From: Streptomyces coeruleorubidus | GTDB taxonomy: Bacteria; Actinomycetota; Actinomycetes; Streptomycetales; Streptomycetaceae | Reading direction: 5' to 3' | Assembly: GCF_028885415.1 (NCBI RefSeq) | Contig: NZ_CP118527.1 | Location: forward strand, 372,001 to 436,000 | DNA length: 64,000 nucleotides | In this document: positions 54,745-63,889 of the stretch, one piece after another | How the letters are laid out: each line of letters starts with the position of its first letter | Numbering within the stretch: position 1 is the first letter of the stretch | The notes under the pieces: generated by a model | The model's input: the letters and a program-made list of their open reading frames with translations, nothing else | Told to the model about the DNA's origin: nothing | Database searches by the model: none | Position numbers and translations under genes: made by a program

Positions 54745-55110
54745 ATGACTAGCGCATGGATGGAGATGGCCGCGGGCCGCGGGGCCCTCGGCATCGGGCT
54801 GATCGTGGCGGGTGTGGTGGTCGTGGCCCTGCTGCTGGGGGCCTTCGTCCTCGGCGTTCGCGTCAAGCGCAGGGAGCTGCCCACGCCGCGGCCCGACGAG
54901 CAGCCGCGGCTGCCCGAGGGCGGTCCGGTCCGGGAGACGAGTGAGCGCCGGGAGCCCGAGGAGGTGCCCAGAAGCCAGGACCGTCTGACGCCGCACGAGC
55001 TGAAGGCGCACGGCAACCAGAGCGACCGCAGGAGCCCGACCCAGGAGCGTCCCCGCTGGAACGAGGGCAGCAGCGGATCGTTCGGCAGCGGCGGCCCGGG
55101 CGGCCGCTGA
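54745..55110 (+). CDS. Small single-span membrane protein (DUF6479-like)
   Basis: The protein has 121 residues. One membrane segment (ALGIGLIVAGVVVVALLLGA, about 14-36) is followed by a Lys/Arg stop-transfer RVKRRELPTPRPDEQPR and a hydrophilic, Pro/Glu/Arg-rich tail with LTPHELKAHGNQ and WNEGSSGSFGSGGPGGR. This pattern is common in Streptomyces small proteins of unknown function. It follows chaB by 37 bases and precedes another small gene, so they may form a stress-related set. Confidence 0.8.
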   Translation: MTSAWMEMAAGRGALGIGLIVAGVVVVALLLGAFVLGVRVKRRELPTPRPDEQPRLPEGGPVRETSERREPEEVPRSQDRLTPHELKAHGNQSDRRSPTQERPRWNEGSSGSFGSGGPGGR

Positions 55111-55208
55111 TCCCCGTTCCCCGCGGCACTCCGCTCCGTGGCCGGGTCGTACGTGAACCCGTCGTACGTGAACACGTCGTACACGCCGTACACAGGGAAG
55201 TGAGAACC

Positions 55209-55559
55209 ATGGCCGATCCCGCCCGCAACACCCTGCCGCTGCCGGACTACGACCATCTGCCGATCGGCGGTCTGGAGAGCCGTGTGCGGTCGCTGTCCGC
55301 GGACGAGGTGGAGGAACTGCTGGCGTACGAGCGGTCGCACGCCGACCGGCTGGCGGTGACCGAGCTGCTGGGGTCCCGTCTCGAGCAGTTGCGCGAGGGC
55401 GCGGAGCCGACGTCCGGCGATCCGGGCGCCCTGCGTCCCGAGACGGGTGAGGGGCACGGAGGCTCTCCGGTGTCGCCCGCCACGTCCCCGCAGCCGTTCA
55501 GCCCGCCGCCGCACGGCACGCCCGATCAGCGGGGCAAGCCGAAGGGTGACCGCACGTAG
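55209..55559 (+). CDS. Conserved hypothetical protein with helix-capping lipid-droplet-like motif
   Basis: The protein has 116 residues with no membrane segment. The N-terminal half, LPLPDYDHLPIGGLESRVRS, LSADEVEELLAYERSHADRL and AVTELLGSRLEQLREGAEPT, is a conserved helical unit widespread in actinobacteria. The tail is low-complexity (SPATSPQPFSPPPHGTPDQR). Function unknown. The ATG at 55209 follows AGGGAAG; a GTG nine bases earlier is also possible. A strong terminator follows. Confidence 0.78.
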   Translation: MADPARNTLPLPDYDHLPIGGLESRVRSLSADEVEELLAYERSHADRLAVTELLGSRLEQLREGAEPTSGDPGALRPETGEGHGGSPVSPATSPQPFSPPPHGTPDQRGKPKGDRT

Positions 55560-55576
55560 ACGTCACCTCCGGACAG

Positions 55577-55604
55577 AAGGGCCCGTGCCTGTGCACGGGC
55601 CCTT
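55577..55604 (+). terminator. Strong intrinsic terminator
   Basis: AAGGGCCCGTGC and GCACGGGCCCTT form a perfect 12-base-pair stem with a CTGT loop, followed by T. It ends the chaB-to-55559 gene set. Confidence 0.9.
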
Positions 55605-55760
55605 TCGCGGTGCCGGCGGTGCCGGCGGTGCCGTGGGACAGCCTTCGGCCCTCGGTGAGACGCCTCCGAAACATTCCCTTCACTCAGGAAGTATTTAGGG
55701 GTAACGACAGCTGCCTACCGTGCCTGCCTTGTCAGTCCCCAACCCGCAAGGAGGCGCGGC

Positions 55761-57434
55761 ATGAGCACCGAGCCACGACTGGCCGAGGTCGCCGAGCCGG
55801 AACCCGCGCAGAAGGCAGCGCCGGGCGCCGACCAGGCCGTCAAGGAGACCCTCGAGGACTACACGCTCCGCTTCGCGCCGCGCAGTTACCGGCGCTGGAC
55901 CCCGATGGTGGTGGCGACGACCGCGCTCGGCGGCATCGCCTACATGGCCGACTTCTCCATCGGGGCCGGCATCGGTCTGGCCCACGGGACCGGCAACGCG
56001 CTGCTCGCGATCGCCGTCGCCGCCGTCGTCATCTTCGTGACCGGCTTCCCGCTGGCCTACTACGGGGCCCGCTACAACATCGACCTGGACCTGATCACGC
56101 GCGGCTCGGGCTTCGGCTACTTCGGCTCGGTCCTCACCAGCGTCATCTTCGCCAGCTTCACCTTCATCTTCTTCGCCCTCGAAGGCTCGATCATGGCGCA
56201 GGGCCTGAAGCTGGGCCTCGGACTGCCGCTGTGGCTGGGCTACTTGGTGTCCACGCTCATGGTGATCCCGCTGGTCATCTACGGCATGACGGCACTGAGC
56301 AAGCTCCAGGTGTGGACGACGCCGATCTGGCTGCTGCTGATGGTCGGCCCGCTGGTGTACCTGGTCGCCACCGACCCGGGGACCGTCCACCGCTTCCTCG
56401 CCTACGCGGGCACGGACGGGGACGGCGGCGTCAACACCGCCTCCGTGCTGCTGGGCGCGGGCGTGTGTCTGTCGCTGATCGCGCAGATCGGCGAGCAGAT
56501 CGACTATCTGCGCTTCATGCCGCCCAAGACCGAGGCGAACAAGCGGAGTTGGTGGACGGCCGTGGTGATGGCCGGCCCGGGCTGGGTGGTGCTGGGCGCG
56601 CTGAAGCAGGCCATCGGCGTGTTCCTCGCGGTCTACATCATCGCCGAGGTCGGTCCCACCGCCGCACCCGAGCCGATCCAGCAGTTCAAGCACGCCTTCG
56701 ACGCGATGATGCCGTCCTGGATCGTCGTGCCGCTGGCCGTGGCCCTGGTCGTGATCAGCCAGATCAAGATCAACGTGACGAACGCGTACTCCGGCTCCCT
56801 CGCCTGGACCAACTCCTTCACCCGCGTCACCAAGCGCTACCCGGGCCGGATGGTCTTCGTCCTGGTCAACCTGGGCTTCGCGCTCGCCCTGATGGAGGCC
56901 GACATGTTCAGCTTCCTCAACAGCATCCTGGGCTTCTACTCGAACTGCGCGATCGCCTGGGTGGTCACCGTGGCCACCGACATCGGCATCAACAAGTACG
57001 TGCTGAAGCTGTCCCCGCACGCGCCCGAGTTCCGCCGCGGCATGCTCTACGCCGTCAACCCGGTCGGGGTCGTCGCCTTCGTCGCCGCCTCCGCCCTGTC
57101 CATCGCCATGTACTTCCACGCGCTGGGCGACACGCTCCAGCCGTACTCCCCGGTCGCCGCCGCCGTCATCGCGTTCGTCCTCACCCCGCTGATGGCCGTG
57201 GTCACCAAGGGCAGGTACTACCTGCGCCGCACCGACGACGGCATCGCCGAGCCGCTCCTGGACGAGGACGGCAACCCCAGCGCCGTCACCTACGAGTGCC
57301 ACGTGTGCCGCCAGCAGTTCGAGCGGCCGGACGTGGCCGCCTGCCGGACGCACGACGCCGTCGTCTGCTCGCTCTGCCTGAGCACCGACAAGGTCGGCGA
57401 CCACGTCCTGCCGGAGGCGCCCGCCGTCGTCTGA
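55761..57434 (+). CDS. NCS1-family nucleobase:cation permease with C-terminal zinc-ribbon tail
   Basis: The protein has 557 residues. Twelve membrane segments follow a polar N-terminus; WTPMVVATTALGGIAYMADF and DLITRGSGFGYFGSVLTSVI are NCS1 (purine/cytosine permease) motifs, and QIKINVTNAYSGSLAWTNSF lies in the substrate-binding scaffold. The unusual part is the end: after the last segment, residues about 512-545 read TYECHVCRQQFERPDVAACR then THDAVVCSLCLSTDK, two CxxC pairs plus Cys/His, a likely zinc ribbon on the inner face. Known NCS1 transporters are about 420-500 residues without it. The region before the gene has a possible promoter and GGAGG. Ends in a strong terminator. Confidence 0.9.
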   Translation: MSTEPRLAEVAEPEPAQKAAPGADQAVKETLEDYTLRFAPRSYRRWTPMVVATTALGGIAYMADFSIGAGIGLAHGTGNALLAIAVAAVVIFVTGFPLAYYGARYNIDLDLITRGSGFGYFGSVLTSVIFASFTFIFFALEGSIMAQGLKLGLGLPLWLGYLVSTLMVIPLVIYGMTALSKLQVWTTPIWLLLMVGPLVYLVATDPGTVHRFLAYAGTDGDGGVNTASVLLGAGVCLSLIAQIGEQIDYLRFMPPKTEANKRSWWTAVVMAGPGWVVLGALKQAIGVFLAVYIIAEVGPTAAPEPIQQFKHAFDAMMPSWIVVPLAVALVVISQIKINVTNAYSGSLAWTNSFTRVTKRYPGRMVFVLVNLGFALALMEADMFSFLNSILGFYSNCAIAWVVTVATDIGINKYVLKLSPHAPEFRRGMLYAVNPVGVVAFVAASALSIAMYFHALGDTLQPYSPVAAAVIAFVLTPLMAVVTKGRYYLRRTDDGIAEPLLDEDGNPSAVTYECHVCRQQFERPDVAACRTHDAVVCSLCLSTDKVGDHVLPEAPAVV

Positions 57435-57437
57435 CAC

Positions 57438-57475
57438 CCGTGGGGCGGAAGGCGCGAGACGCTTCCGCCCCACGG
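57438..57475 (+). terminator. Strong intrinsic terminator after the NCS1 gene
   Basis: CCGTGGGGCGGAAG and CTTCCGCCCCACGG form a perfect 14-base-pair stem, four bases after the stop codon. Confidence 0.9.
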
Positions 57476-57607
57476 CACACACAACGCCTCGCGCACCGGG
57501 ACCGTACCGAAGGGCGGGACAGGGCGCGCGACCTCTCGTACCGGGCGGCATACTGATCTTGCCTTGCGCAGTGATCAGACCAATGGCCGGAGAGGAGATG
57601 ACGGGAC

Positions 57608-58066
57608 GTGACCACCGAAGGGCCGGACGGCGGACGGGGAACGCCCGACGAGCCGGACGGCACTCCCCCGGTCCCGGACGACGTGTGGCTGAGGTTCCTG
57701 ACGGACAGCGAACACGCCATACGCGCCTCCGCACCCAGGGAGCCCTCCGCGAGGGAGCGGGCGGCGGGACGCCGGCTCCAACCCCCGTACGCCGTCGGTG
57801 ACCTGTGGCAGCCGGAGGACCTGTGGGTTCGCGTGGCCTGGCGCGACCTGGACCGCCGTGCCAAGGTCCGGCGCGTGGGACGGGTCGTCGCCACCGCCGC
57901 CGCCATGGCTCTGGCGCTGGGAGCGTGGTCCCAGTTGTCCGCCGGCGCGGGCACGGGCACCCGGCCGGGGACGGGCACCGTGCGGCAGGTGGAGGGGGCG
58001 ACCGCGAGGCTGCCCACGGCCACTCCCTTCCCGTCCGGATCCGCTGTCCCGGTGCCCTCCAGGTAG
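57608..58066 (+). CDS. Hypothetical single-span membrane protein
   Basis: The protein has 152 residues. An acidic/Pro-rich N-terminus (DEPDGTPPVPDDVWLRFLTD) precedes a conserved helix (SEHAIRASAPREPSARERAA and LQPPYAVGDLWQPEDLWVRV), then one membrane segment (VVATAAAMALALGAWSQL, about 98-115) and a Gly/Thr/Pro-rich outer tail. It resembles small Streptomyces membrane proteins of unknown role. The GTG at 57608 follows GGAGAGGAG at slightly long spacing. Confidence 0.72.
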   Translation: MTTEGPDGGRGTPDEPDGTPPVPDDVWLRFLTDSEHAIRASAPREPSARERAAGRRLQPPYAVGDLWQPEDLWVRVAWRDLDRRAKVRRVGRVVATAAAMALALGAWSQLSAGAGTGTRPGTGTVRQVEGATARLPTATPFPSGSAVPVPSR

Positions 58067-58198
58067 CACACACATGACGGGTGCGGTCCCGCCCGGCCGC
58101 CTAGGATGAGCCCACAGGCCGGATCTGGGCGCTGGTCCGGGCGCGGCCCCCGCAGGCGAGTCATCAGGAGCACGCACGCCGACGGAAGGGGGACAGAC

Positions 58199-58684
58199 AT
58201 GAGCGCGCCACGCCTCAGCAGTACGCCGTTGCCGGGCATCGGTGTCCGCTACGACCTGACGACCCGGGACAGCCGCCGGCTGTCCGTGGTCGCCCACCGC
58301 GACGGCCACCGGACCATCAGCGCCTACCGCAAGGACGACCCGGACGCCTGCGACCTGTCGGTGCGTCTGACGGCGGAGGAGGCGGCGACGCTGATCGACG
58401 CGCTGATGCCCGCGCACCACACGCCGAACCTGCTGTCCACGACCGACCTGGGGCTCGTCGCCGAGCGGATCGAACTGTCCGGCTCCTCGCACTGGAACGG
58501 CCGGCTGCTGGGCGAGACCCGGATCCGCACCGACACCGGCGCGTCCATCGTCGCGGTGCTGCGCCGGGCCGAGGCGATACCCTCCCCCACGCCGGACTTC
58601 CGGCTCGCCGGCGGTGACACCCTCATCGTCATCGGGACCCGCGAGGGCGTGGAGGCAGCCGCCGCGATACTCGGGCGGGAGTGA
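58199..58684 (+). CDS. Cation:proton antiporter regulatory subunit (KhtT-like, RCK_C/TrkA-C domain)
   Basis: The protein has 161 residues. The N-terminal half (LSSTPLPGIGVRYDLTTRDS) and the C-terminal RCK_C domain (LLGETRIRTDTGASIVAVLR then RLAGGDTLIVIGTREGVEAA) match KhtT of Bacillus, which gates the KhtU K+/H+ antiporter by ligand binding. It starts just before the antiporter gene (six-base gap), so the two form an operon and a complex at the inner membrane face. Confidence 0.88.
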   Translation: MSAPRLSSTPLPGIGVRYDLTTRDSRRLSVVAHRDGHRTISAYRKDDPDACDLSVRLTAEEAATLIDALMPAHHTPNLLSTTDLGLVAERIELSGSSHWNGRLLGETRIRTDTGASIVAVLRRAEAIPSPTPDFRLAGGDTLIVIGTREGVEAAAAILGRE

Positions 58685-58690
58685 CCCGCC

Positions 58691-59942
58691 ATGCACTCCT
58701 CCGCGGTCTTCCTGATCGAGTTCGGCTGCCTCATCCTCGGGCTCGGGCTGCTCGGCCGCCTCGCCGGGCGCTTCAGCTTCTCGCCGATCCCTCTCTACCT
58801 GCTGGCCGGGCTCGCCTTCGGCGAGGGCGGACTGCTGCCGCTGGTCGCCAGCGAGGACTTCGTCGCCATCGGCGCCGAGATCGGCGTCATCCTGCTGCTG
58901 CTCATGCTGGGCCTCGAGTACACGGCCACGGACCTCGTCTCCAACCTCAAGACCCACTACCCGGCCGGGGTCGTCGACGCAGTCCTCAACGCCCTGCCCG
59001 GTGCGGTGCTCGCGCTGCTGCTCGGCTGGGGCCCGGTCGCCGCCGTCGTGCTGGCCGGTGTCACCTGGGTCTCCTCCTCCGGCGTCATCGCCAAGGTCCT
59101 GGGGAGCTGGGGCGCCTAGGCAACCGCGAGACCCCGGCCATCCTGAGCATCCTGGTCCTCGAGGACCTTTCCATGGCGGTCTACCTGCCGATCGTCACCG
59201 CCCTGCTGGCCGGGGTGGGCCTGGCCGCGGGCGCCGTCACACTGGCCATCGCCCTGGGCGTGGCCACGCTCGTGCTCGTCCTCGCGGTGCGCTACGGCCG
59301 CCATGTCTCCCGCTTCGTCTCCAGCGACGACCCGAGAAACTGCTGCTGGTGGTGCTCGGCGTGACCCTGGTGGTCGCCGGGCTCGCGCAACAACTCCAGG
59401 TGTCCGCGGCCGTGGGCGCCTTCCTGGTGGGCATCGCGCTGTCCGGCGAGGTCGCCGAGGGCGCGACGAGCCTGCTCGCGCCACTGCGGGACCTGTTCGC
59501 CGCGGTGTTCTTCGTCTTCTTCGGCCTGCACACCGACCCCGCCAGCATCCCGCCCGTGCTGCTGCCCGCCCTCGCCCTGGCGGCCGTCACCACCGCGACG
59601 AAGATCGCCACCGGCTACTGGGCCGCGCGCCGCGCCGGGATCGGACCCAAGGGCCGCTGGCGCGCCGGCGGCACACTCGTGGCCCGCGGCGAGTTCTCCA
59701 TCGTCATCGCCGGGCTCGCCGTCACGGCCGGCATCGAGCCGTCCCTCGGCCCACTGGCCACGGCGTACGTCCTCATCCTGGTCCTCCTCGGCCCTCTGAC
59801 CGCCCGCTACACCGAACCAGTGGCCACCGCCCTGACCGCGCGACTGCGCCGGCGGAGCGCCACGTCCCGCGGGGCGACGGCACCTGCTCCTGCGGGCACC
59901 CACGAGACCATCGACGACCAGGACACCGTCGGCCGCACCTGA
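58691..59942 (+). CDS. CPA2 cation/proton antiporter (KhtU/KefB-like), two frameshifts
   Basis: The corrected length is about 417 residues. Membrane segments start at FLIEFGCLILGLGLLGRLAG, with IPLYLLAGLAFGEGGLLPLV and GVILLLLMLGLEYTATDLV. Shifts near 59115 (GGGG one base short; expected LGELGRLGNRETPAILSIL) and 59335 split it. The later part carries LEDLSMAVYLPIVTALLAG, AAVGAFLVGIALSGEVAEGA and VARGEFSIVIAGLAVTAGI, which includes the ion-path region of CPA2 carriers. With the upstream RCK_C subunit it should export K+ or other monovalent cations. Confidence 0.86.
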
Positions 59943-59946
59943 CCAT

Positions 59947-59997
59947 CAGGCATGTCCGGGCCCACAGGGGGACGCCCCGGCCCACGGGGCATGCCTG
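59947..59997. terminator. Bidirectional terminator between convergent genes
   Basis: CAGGCATG and CATGCCTG are the base of a long hairpin, strengthened by GC arms inside, between the antiporter stop and the minus-strand stop at 60000. Confidence 0.7.
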
Positions 59998-59999
59998 CT

Positions 60000-60581
60000 T
60001 CAGCCCGTCTTCCAGCCCCGCCGTGTGTCGATCCGTTCCCATTCCGCGTCCCACTGCGCCATGCGCCGGCGGTCCAGGGACAGCCGCGTCAGCCAGGCGG
60101 CGCCCAGTACCGCCCCGCCCGCGAGGGCTCCCGCCAGCCCGCCGCCCATGGTCGTGTGCAGCCAGGCCTCGCCCTCGGACACCGGTGGGGTCGTGATGTC
60201 ACCAGTCCTGTTCACCCACACGGGGATCGTGCTCCCGGCGGGGGTCCTGGGCGGCACCCGCGCCTCGTCCGTGTGGGTCGAGCCGTCCGGCGCGATCCAC
60301 CGCACCTTGGCCCACACCCGGTGGTCGCTCGCCGCGCGGGCCGGTGACGGGCCCGGCGCGTCCTCGACGGCGACCGCCGAGACCTGACGGGTCTCGGCCC
60401 GTTGCCGCTCGACGGCCCGCTCGACAGCGCCCGCCGCCATCAGGCCCGCGCCCACACCGCCGAGCAGGGCGAACACCCACCCGGCGAGCACGACCCAGGC
60501 TTCGACGACGTCGATACGCCGCTTGAGCGCGTTGCGCCGCCACCGCCACCACCGCACGGTCACACGCTCTGACGTTCCCAT
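60000..60581 (-). CDS. Rv1733c-like two-span membrane protein
   Basis: The protein has 193 residues. Topology: basic N-terminus, membrane segment 1 (VVLAGWVFALLGGVGAGLMA), an outer domain (VRWIAPDGSTHTDEARVPPR then PVWVNRTGDITTPPVSEGEA) and membrane segment 2 (GGGLAGALAGGAVLGAAWL). This is the layout of mycobacterial Rv1733c homologues, numerous in Streptomyces and of unknown function. The frame is intact. Confidence 0.82.
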   Translation of the reverse strand: MGTSERVTVRWWRWRRNALKRRIDVVEAWVVLAGWVFALLGGVGAGLMAAGAVERAVERQRAETRQVSAVAVEDAPGPSPARAASDHRVWAKVRWIAPDGSTHTDEARVPPRTPAGSTIPVWVNRTGDITTPPVSEGEAWLHTTMGGGLAGALAGGAVLGAAWLTRLSLDRRRMAQWDAEWERIDTRRGWKTG

Positions 60582-60658
60582 CGGCCGACACCCCCTCGGT
60601 GAGCACCGGCAGCACCCTTCCAGTGTGCGCCTGAACCGTGCCTCTGTCGGCGTGTAGC

Positions 60659-61758
60659 TCAGCCGTAAGACGCGGCGATCCGTACCCGGTCGCTCTCGTC
60701 ACCGGACAGGAAGGACGCCAGCGCTCGCCCTTCCTCGGCGACGGAGCCGCGGTCAGCCCGGGAGAAGCGGCGCAACGGGGTGACCAGGACGGTGTCCGCC
60801 TCGACGGTCCAGGTGGCGGCGACCCGGCCGTCGACCAGGACGACGCGGGCGCCTTCGACCGACAGACCGCGGTGGGCGTCGTCGATGATCCGGCCGCGGT
60901 CGTGGTAGCCGAGGATCGCGTTGTCGAAAGCCGGCAGGAACCGCACCGGCGCGGGGTGCCGGGGTCGGGTCGCGGCGCGTCGGGAGGTCCAGCAGTTCCC
61001 GGCCGCGCTCGTCGCGGAAGGCGACCAGTTCCTCGCGCAGGGCGGAGACCGCGGCCGGCAGTCCCGCCAGGCCGCACCAGGCGCGCAGGTCGGCCGAGGC
61101 GGCGGGTCCGAACGCGGCCAGGTAACGCCGTACCAGCGTCTGCCCCACGGGGTCGGAGTCGTCCGGGACCGGTGGGTCGACCTCGCGCCCCAGCCAGGAG
61201 GAGACCAGGGCGTAGCGCACTCCCGCCGTCGTGCGCCACAGTCCGCGCGGCGGCAGCTGCACCATCGGGAGCAGACCGGCGACCAGCATTTCGCCCAGTG
61301 GCCGGGGCCCCGCCGCCGGCCAGCGGCCGGCGACGGCTCGCGCGAGGTCGCCCATCGAGCGGGGTTCGCCGTCGGCCATGACCTCCCGCCCCGCCGCCGC
61401 GAGTTCGCCGAGGTTCACGCCCTCCAGCTCGCGGCGGTACGTCCCGAGCACCCGCCGGCGCAGCATCGCGTCGTGGCGGGTCCGCCAGGCGATGAGATCG
61501 TCGGCGGTGACGAGGTGGACGGTGCGGCGCATGAGATGGGTCCGCACCACGCGCCGCCCGGTCAGCAGGTCCGACAGCACCGTCGGCTCGAACGCCCGCA
61601 GCCGGGACCAGAGCCCGGTGAACGGTTTCCTGCGGTTCCTGCGCCTGCAGGCCGCACAGGTGCGCGACGGCGTCGAGCACCGGCAGGTCGGCTCGGTCGA
61701 GGAGCAACTGCCGCGCGAGGGTGGCGCGGTTGAGCGCCCGGGCGTCGAGAACGGTCAA
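60659..61758 (-). CDS. Winged-helix DNA-binding domain protein (HTH_42, AlkX/YcaQ-like), two frameshifts
   Basis: The corrected length is about 366 residues. The start reads LDARALNRATLARQLLLDRA then AVAHLCGLQAQEPQ. After a shift near 61620 the core is VRTHLMRRTVHLVTADDLIA and GRWPAAGPRPLGEMLVAGLL. After a second near 60960 the end is VRFLPAFDNAILGYHDRGRI and VEADTVLVTPLRRFSRADRG. This is the HTH_42 family; E. coli YcaQ and the AlkZ/AlkX proteins in it are DNA glycosylases for cross-links, and many Streptomyces members lie near resistance genes. The actual activity here is unknown. Confidence 0.8.
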
Positions 61759-62090
61759 CGGAGCACCTCGGCCTTCGAGTCGTGTGCCGACCCGTGGTTC
61801 GAGAGATCCGGGCGGCTTGCCCGATCACCGTGACACGCGATGCGGTCAGGTCGTGACCGCGTCCGGCGTCATCGAACGCCGACACTGTGTGGTTGACACC
61901 TTTTTGCGTCGGCCCCATACGATCCAGGGCACCGCGTTGAGGGACGCGGCGAGCGTGATGACGCCCGAGTCGGGCTCCGGTTCCGTATCCGCGCCGTGCT
62001 TCCCTCCTTGGAGAGCCTTCCGATGGTCTCGCCGTCCGACCTCACCTCATCCCTGCGCGCATCTGCTCCTGCGTCTACGCCGGCCGCACG
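61759..62090. other. Gap with no recognised gene
   Basis: About 330 bases upstream of the permease remnant. No family-like frame was seen; it may contain further debris of the amino-acid ABC system. Confidence 0.3.
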
Positions 62091-62572
62091 CTGAGTTGGG
62101 GCTACGTATGGATCTTCCGGTCCACTCCCCTGCTGGTGCAGCTGCTGTCTGGTTCAACATCGGCGCCCTCTACCCGACGCTCGGCCTCGGCATCCCGTTC
62201 GGCCCGCAGTTCGTCACCGTCAAGACGGTGAACCTGGCGATGCGCTCCATCGTGCCGACCGCGGGCAACATGCTGATCGGCCCCCTGAAGGGCACGAGCA
62301 TCGTCAGCGTGCTGGCCGTGCACGACCTGCTGTACTCGGCGCAGTTGGTCTACAACCAGACCTACCAGGTCATCCCGCTGCTGATGGTCGCCACCCTCTG
62401 GTACATCGCCGTCACCACTGTGCTCGGTGTAGGGCAGTGCTATGCCGAGCGCCACTACGCGCGGGGCGCCGCTCGGGCTCTGCCGCCCACACCGGTCCAG
62501 CGACTGGCCGCGGCGGGGCGGGCACCGTTGGCCGGTTATCGCCGTTCCCTTCATTCCCTACGTTCCCTATAG
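62091..62572 (+). pseudogene. Amino-acid ABC transporter permease remnant (HisM/GlnP type), internal deletion
   Basis: The pieces LSWGYVWIFRSTPLLVQLL, then in the next frame WFNIGALYPTLGLGIPFGPQ and VTVKTVNL, are from the first part of a polar-amino-acid permease. The sequence then jumps to AMRSIVPTAGNMLIGPLKGT and SIVSVLAVHDLLYSAQLVYN, the last part. About 100 residues with the EAA loop are missing between VNL and AMRS. A start is not visible and no partner genes are nearby. Large deletion means real inactivation. Its end touches the operator at 62563. Confidence 0.8.
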
Positions 62573-62585
62573 AATTACTAGGGAA
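62563..62585. promoter_or_regulatory. Palindromic operator before the flavin monooxygenase
   Basis: TTCCCTA and TAGGGAA form 7-base perfect arms around a 9-base A/T-rich centre (TAGAATTAC), 75 bases before the start codon. A/T-rich symmetric sites of this kind suit a sulfur-responsive repressor; the regulator is not in the window. Confidence 0.6.
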
Positions 62586-62659
62586 ACATGGGCGGCGCCC
62601 AGCGGCGCCGCACAGGATGATGTGCGCGCCTCACACATCAACATGAGGAGGCCTCTGCC

Positions 62660-63889
62660 ATGGGCGTTGCCCCTGCGCCGTCCGGCTCCGACGCGGAGTC
62701 CGACCGGACCGGGCCCGGGAACGCGCACTGGCTGCGCGTGGCCCGCGAGACCGCGGACGATCTGGCCACGGACGCGGTGGCCAGGGACCAGGCGGGCAAG
62801 CCCCCCTTCGACGAGGTGTCCCGGCTGCGCGAGTCGGGACTGCTGACGCTCCTCGTACCGGCCGGGCTCGGGGGCGGCGGCGCGGACTGGCCCACGGCGT
62901 ACGCGGTGGTCCGGGAGATCGCCGCGGCCGACGGCGCGATAGGCCAACTGCTCGGCTGTCACTACTTCATGTCGTGGAGCGCCCGGTTCTTCACCGAGCC
63001 CGCTCCCGCCGCTCGGCTGGAGCGGCGGTCCGCGGCGGAGCAGTGGTGTTGGGGCGGCGGTCTGGCGCGTCAGGAACCGGCTCTGACACTCGCCAGGGAC
63101 AGGCAGGGGCATGTGCTGACCGGTCGTCAGAGCTTTGCCGCCGGTGTCCTGGTCGCCGACCGCCTCGCTGTGCGGGCGGTGCGGGCCGACACCGGCGAAC
63201 CACTCGCCGTGGTGGTCGATCCCGCCCTTCCGGGCGTGGTGATCGACGGCGACGCGGACCCTTTCGGGCAACGGCTCGCGGCCGGCGGGAGCGTGGAGTT
63301 CGACGCCGTGCCGATCGCCGCCGACGACGTGTTGGGCTCGCTGGCGGCGGACGAGGACGTTCTGTCGCCCCGGACCGCCCTGGTGTCGCCGGTCGGGCGT
63401 CTCCTTTCGGTGCAGCTCCGTCTCGGCATGGCGGAGGGAGTGCTCGCCGAGGCCCGTGAGTACAGCAGGACCGGCCAGTCCCACTGGCACCCGGACTGGC
63501 CGGTCGGCTCACCTCAGGACCCGCAGGTGCTGACCGCGTACGGGGAACTCACCGTGCTCACCCGCTCCGCGTCCGCCCTCGCCGATCAGGCACGGGAAGC
63601 CGTGCACGGCGGGCTGGCCCGTGGTGAGGACCTCGGCTACGACGAGTACGCGGAGATCTCCGTCCTCGTCGCCATGGCCGAAGCCGCCGCGTCCAGGGCC
63701 GCGCAGGAGTCCACCGCCCGTGCCCTCGACATCATCGGTGCCCGCTCCGCGTCCTCGCGGCTGGGCTTCGACCGCTTCTGGCGCAATGCCCGGACGCACA
63801 CGCTGTACGAGCCCGTGGCCCACCGGCTCCGCGATGTCGGGGATTACTTCCTCAACGGTGCGCATCCTCCGTTCGTGCTCCCCGTCTGA
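62660..63889 (+). CDS. Acyl-CoA-dehydrogenase-fold flavin monooxygenase (DszC/SfnB-like)
   Basis: The protein has 409 residues with an intact frame. NAHWLRVARETADDLATDAV opens the N-terminal helical domain with FDEVSRLRESGLLTLLVPAG. DGAIGQLLGCHYFMSW and GRQSFAAGVLVADRLAVRAV form the middle. The C-terminal helices have DIIGARSASSRLGFDRFWRN and ARTHTLYEPVAHRLRDVGDY. The TLYEPVAHRLRDVGDYFLNG ending is typical of DszC/SfnB/SfnC-type enzymes that oxidise organosulfur compounds with reduced flavin, not of true acyl-CoA dehydrogenases. The adjacent amino-acid permease remnant and palindrome fit a sulfur-acquisition locus. AGGAGG precedes the ATG. Confidence 0.86.
   Translation: MGVAPAPSGSDAESDRTGPGNAHWLRVARETADDLATDAVARDQAGKPPFDEVSRLRESGLLTLLVPAGLGGGGADWPTAYAVVREIAAADGAIGQLLGCHYFMSWSARFFTEPAPAARLERRSAAEQWCWGGGLARQEPALTLARDRQGHVLTGRQSFAAGVLVADRLAVRAVRADTGEPLAVVVDPALPGVVIDGDADPFGQRLAAGGSVEFDAVPIAADDVLGSLAADEDVLSPRTALVSPVGRLLSVQLRLGMAEGVLAEAREYSRTGQSHWHPDWPVGSPQDPQVLTAYGELTVLTRSASALADQAREAVHGGLARGEDLGYDEYAEISVLVAMAEAAASRAAQESTARALDIIGARSASSRLGFDRFWRNARTHTLYEPVAHRLRDVGDYFLNGAHPPFVLPV

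Noticed and set aside
60638..61733. Long plus-strand frames opposite the winged-helix gene
   Set aside because: Composition is typical of high-GC antisense frames and the minus strand has a recognised family.
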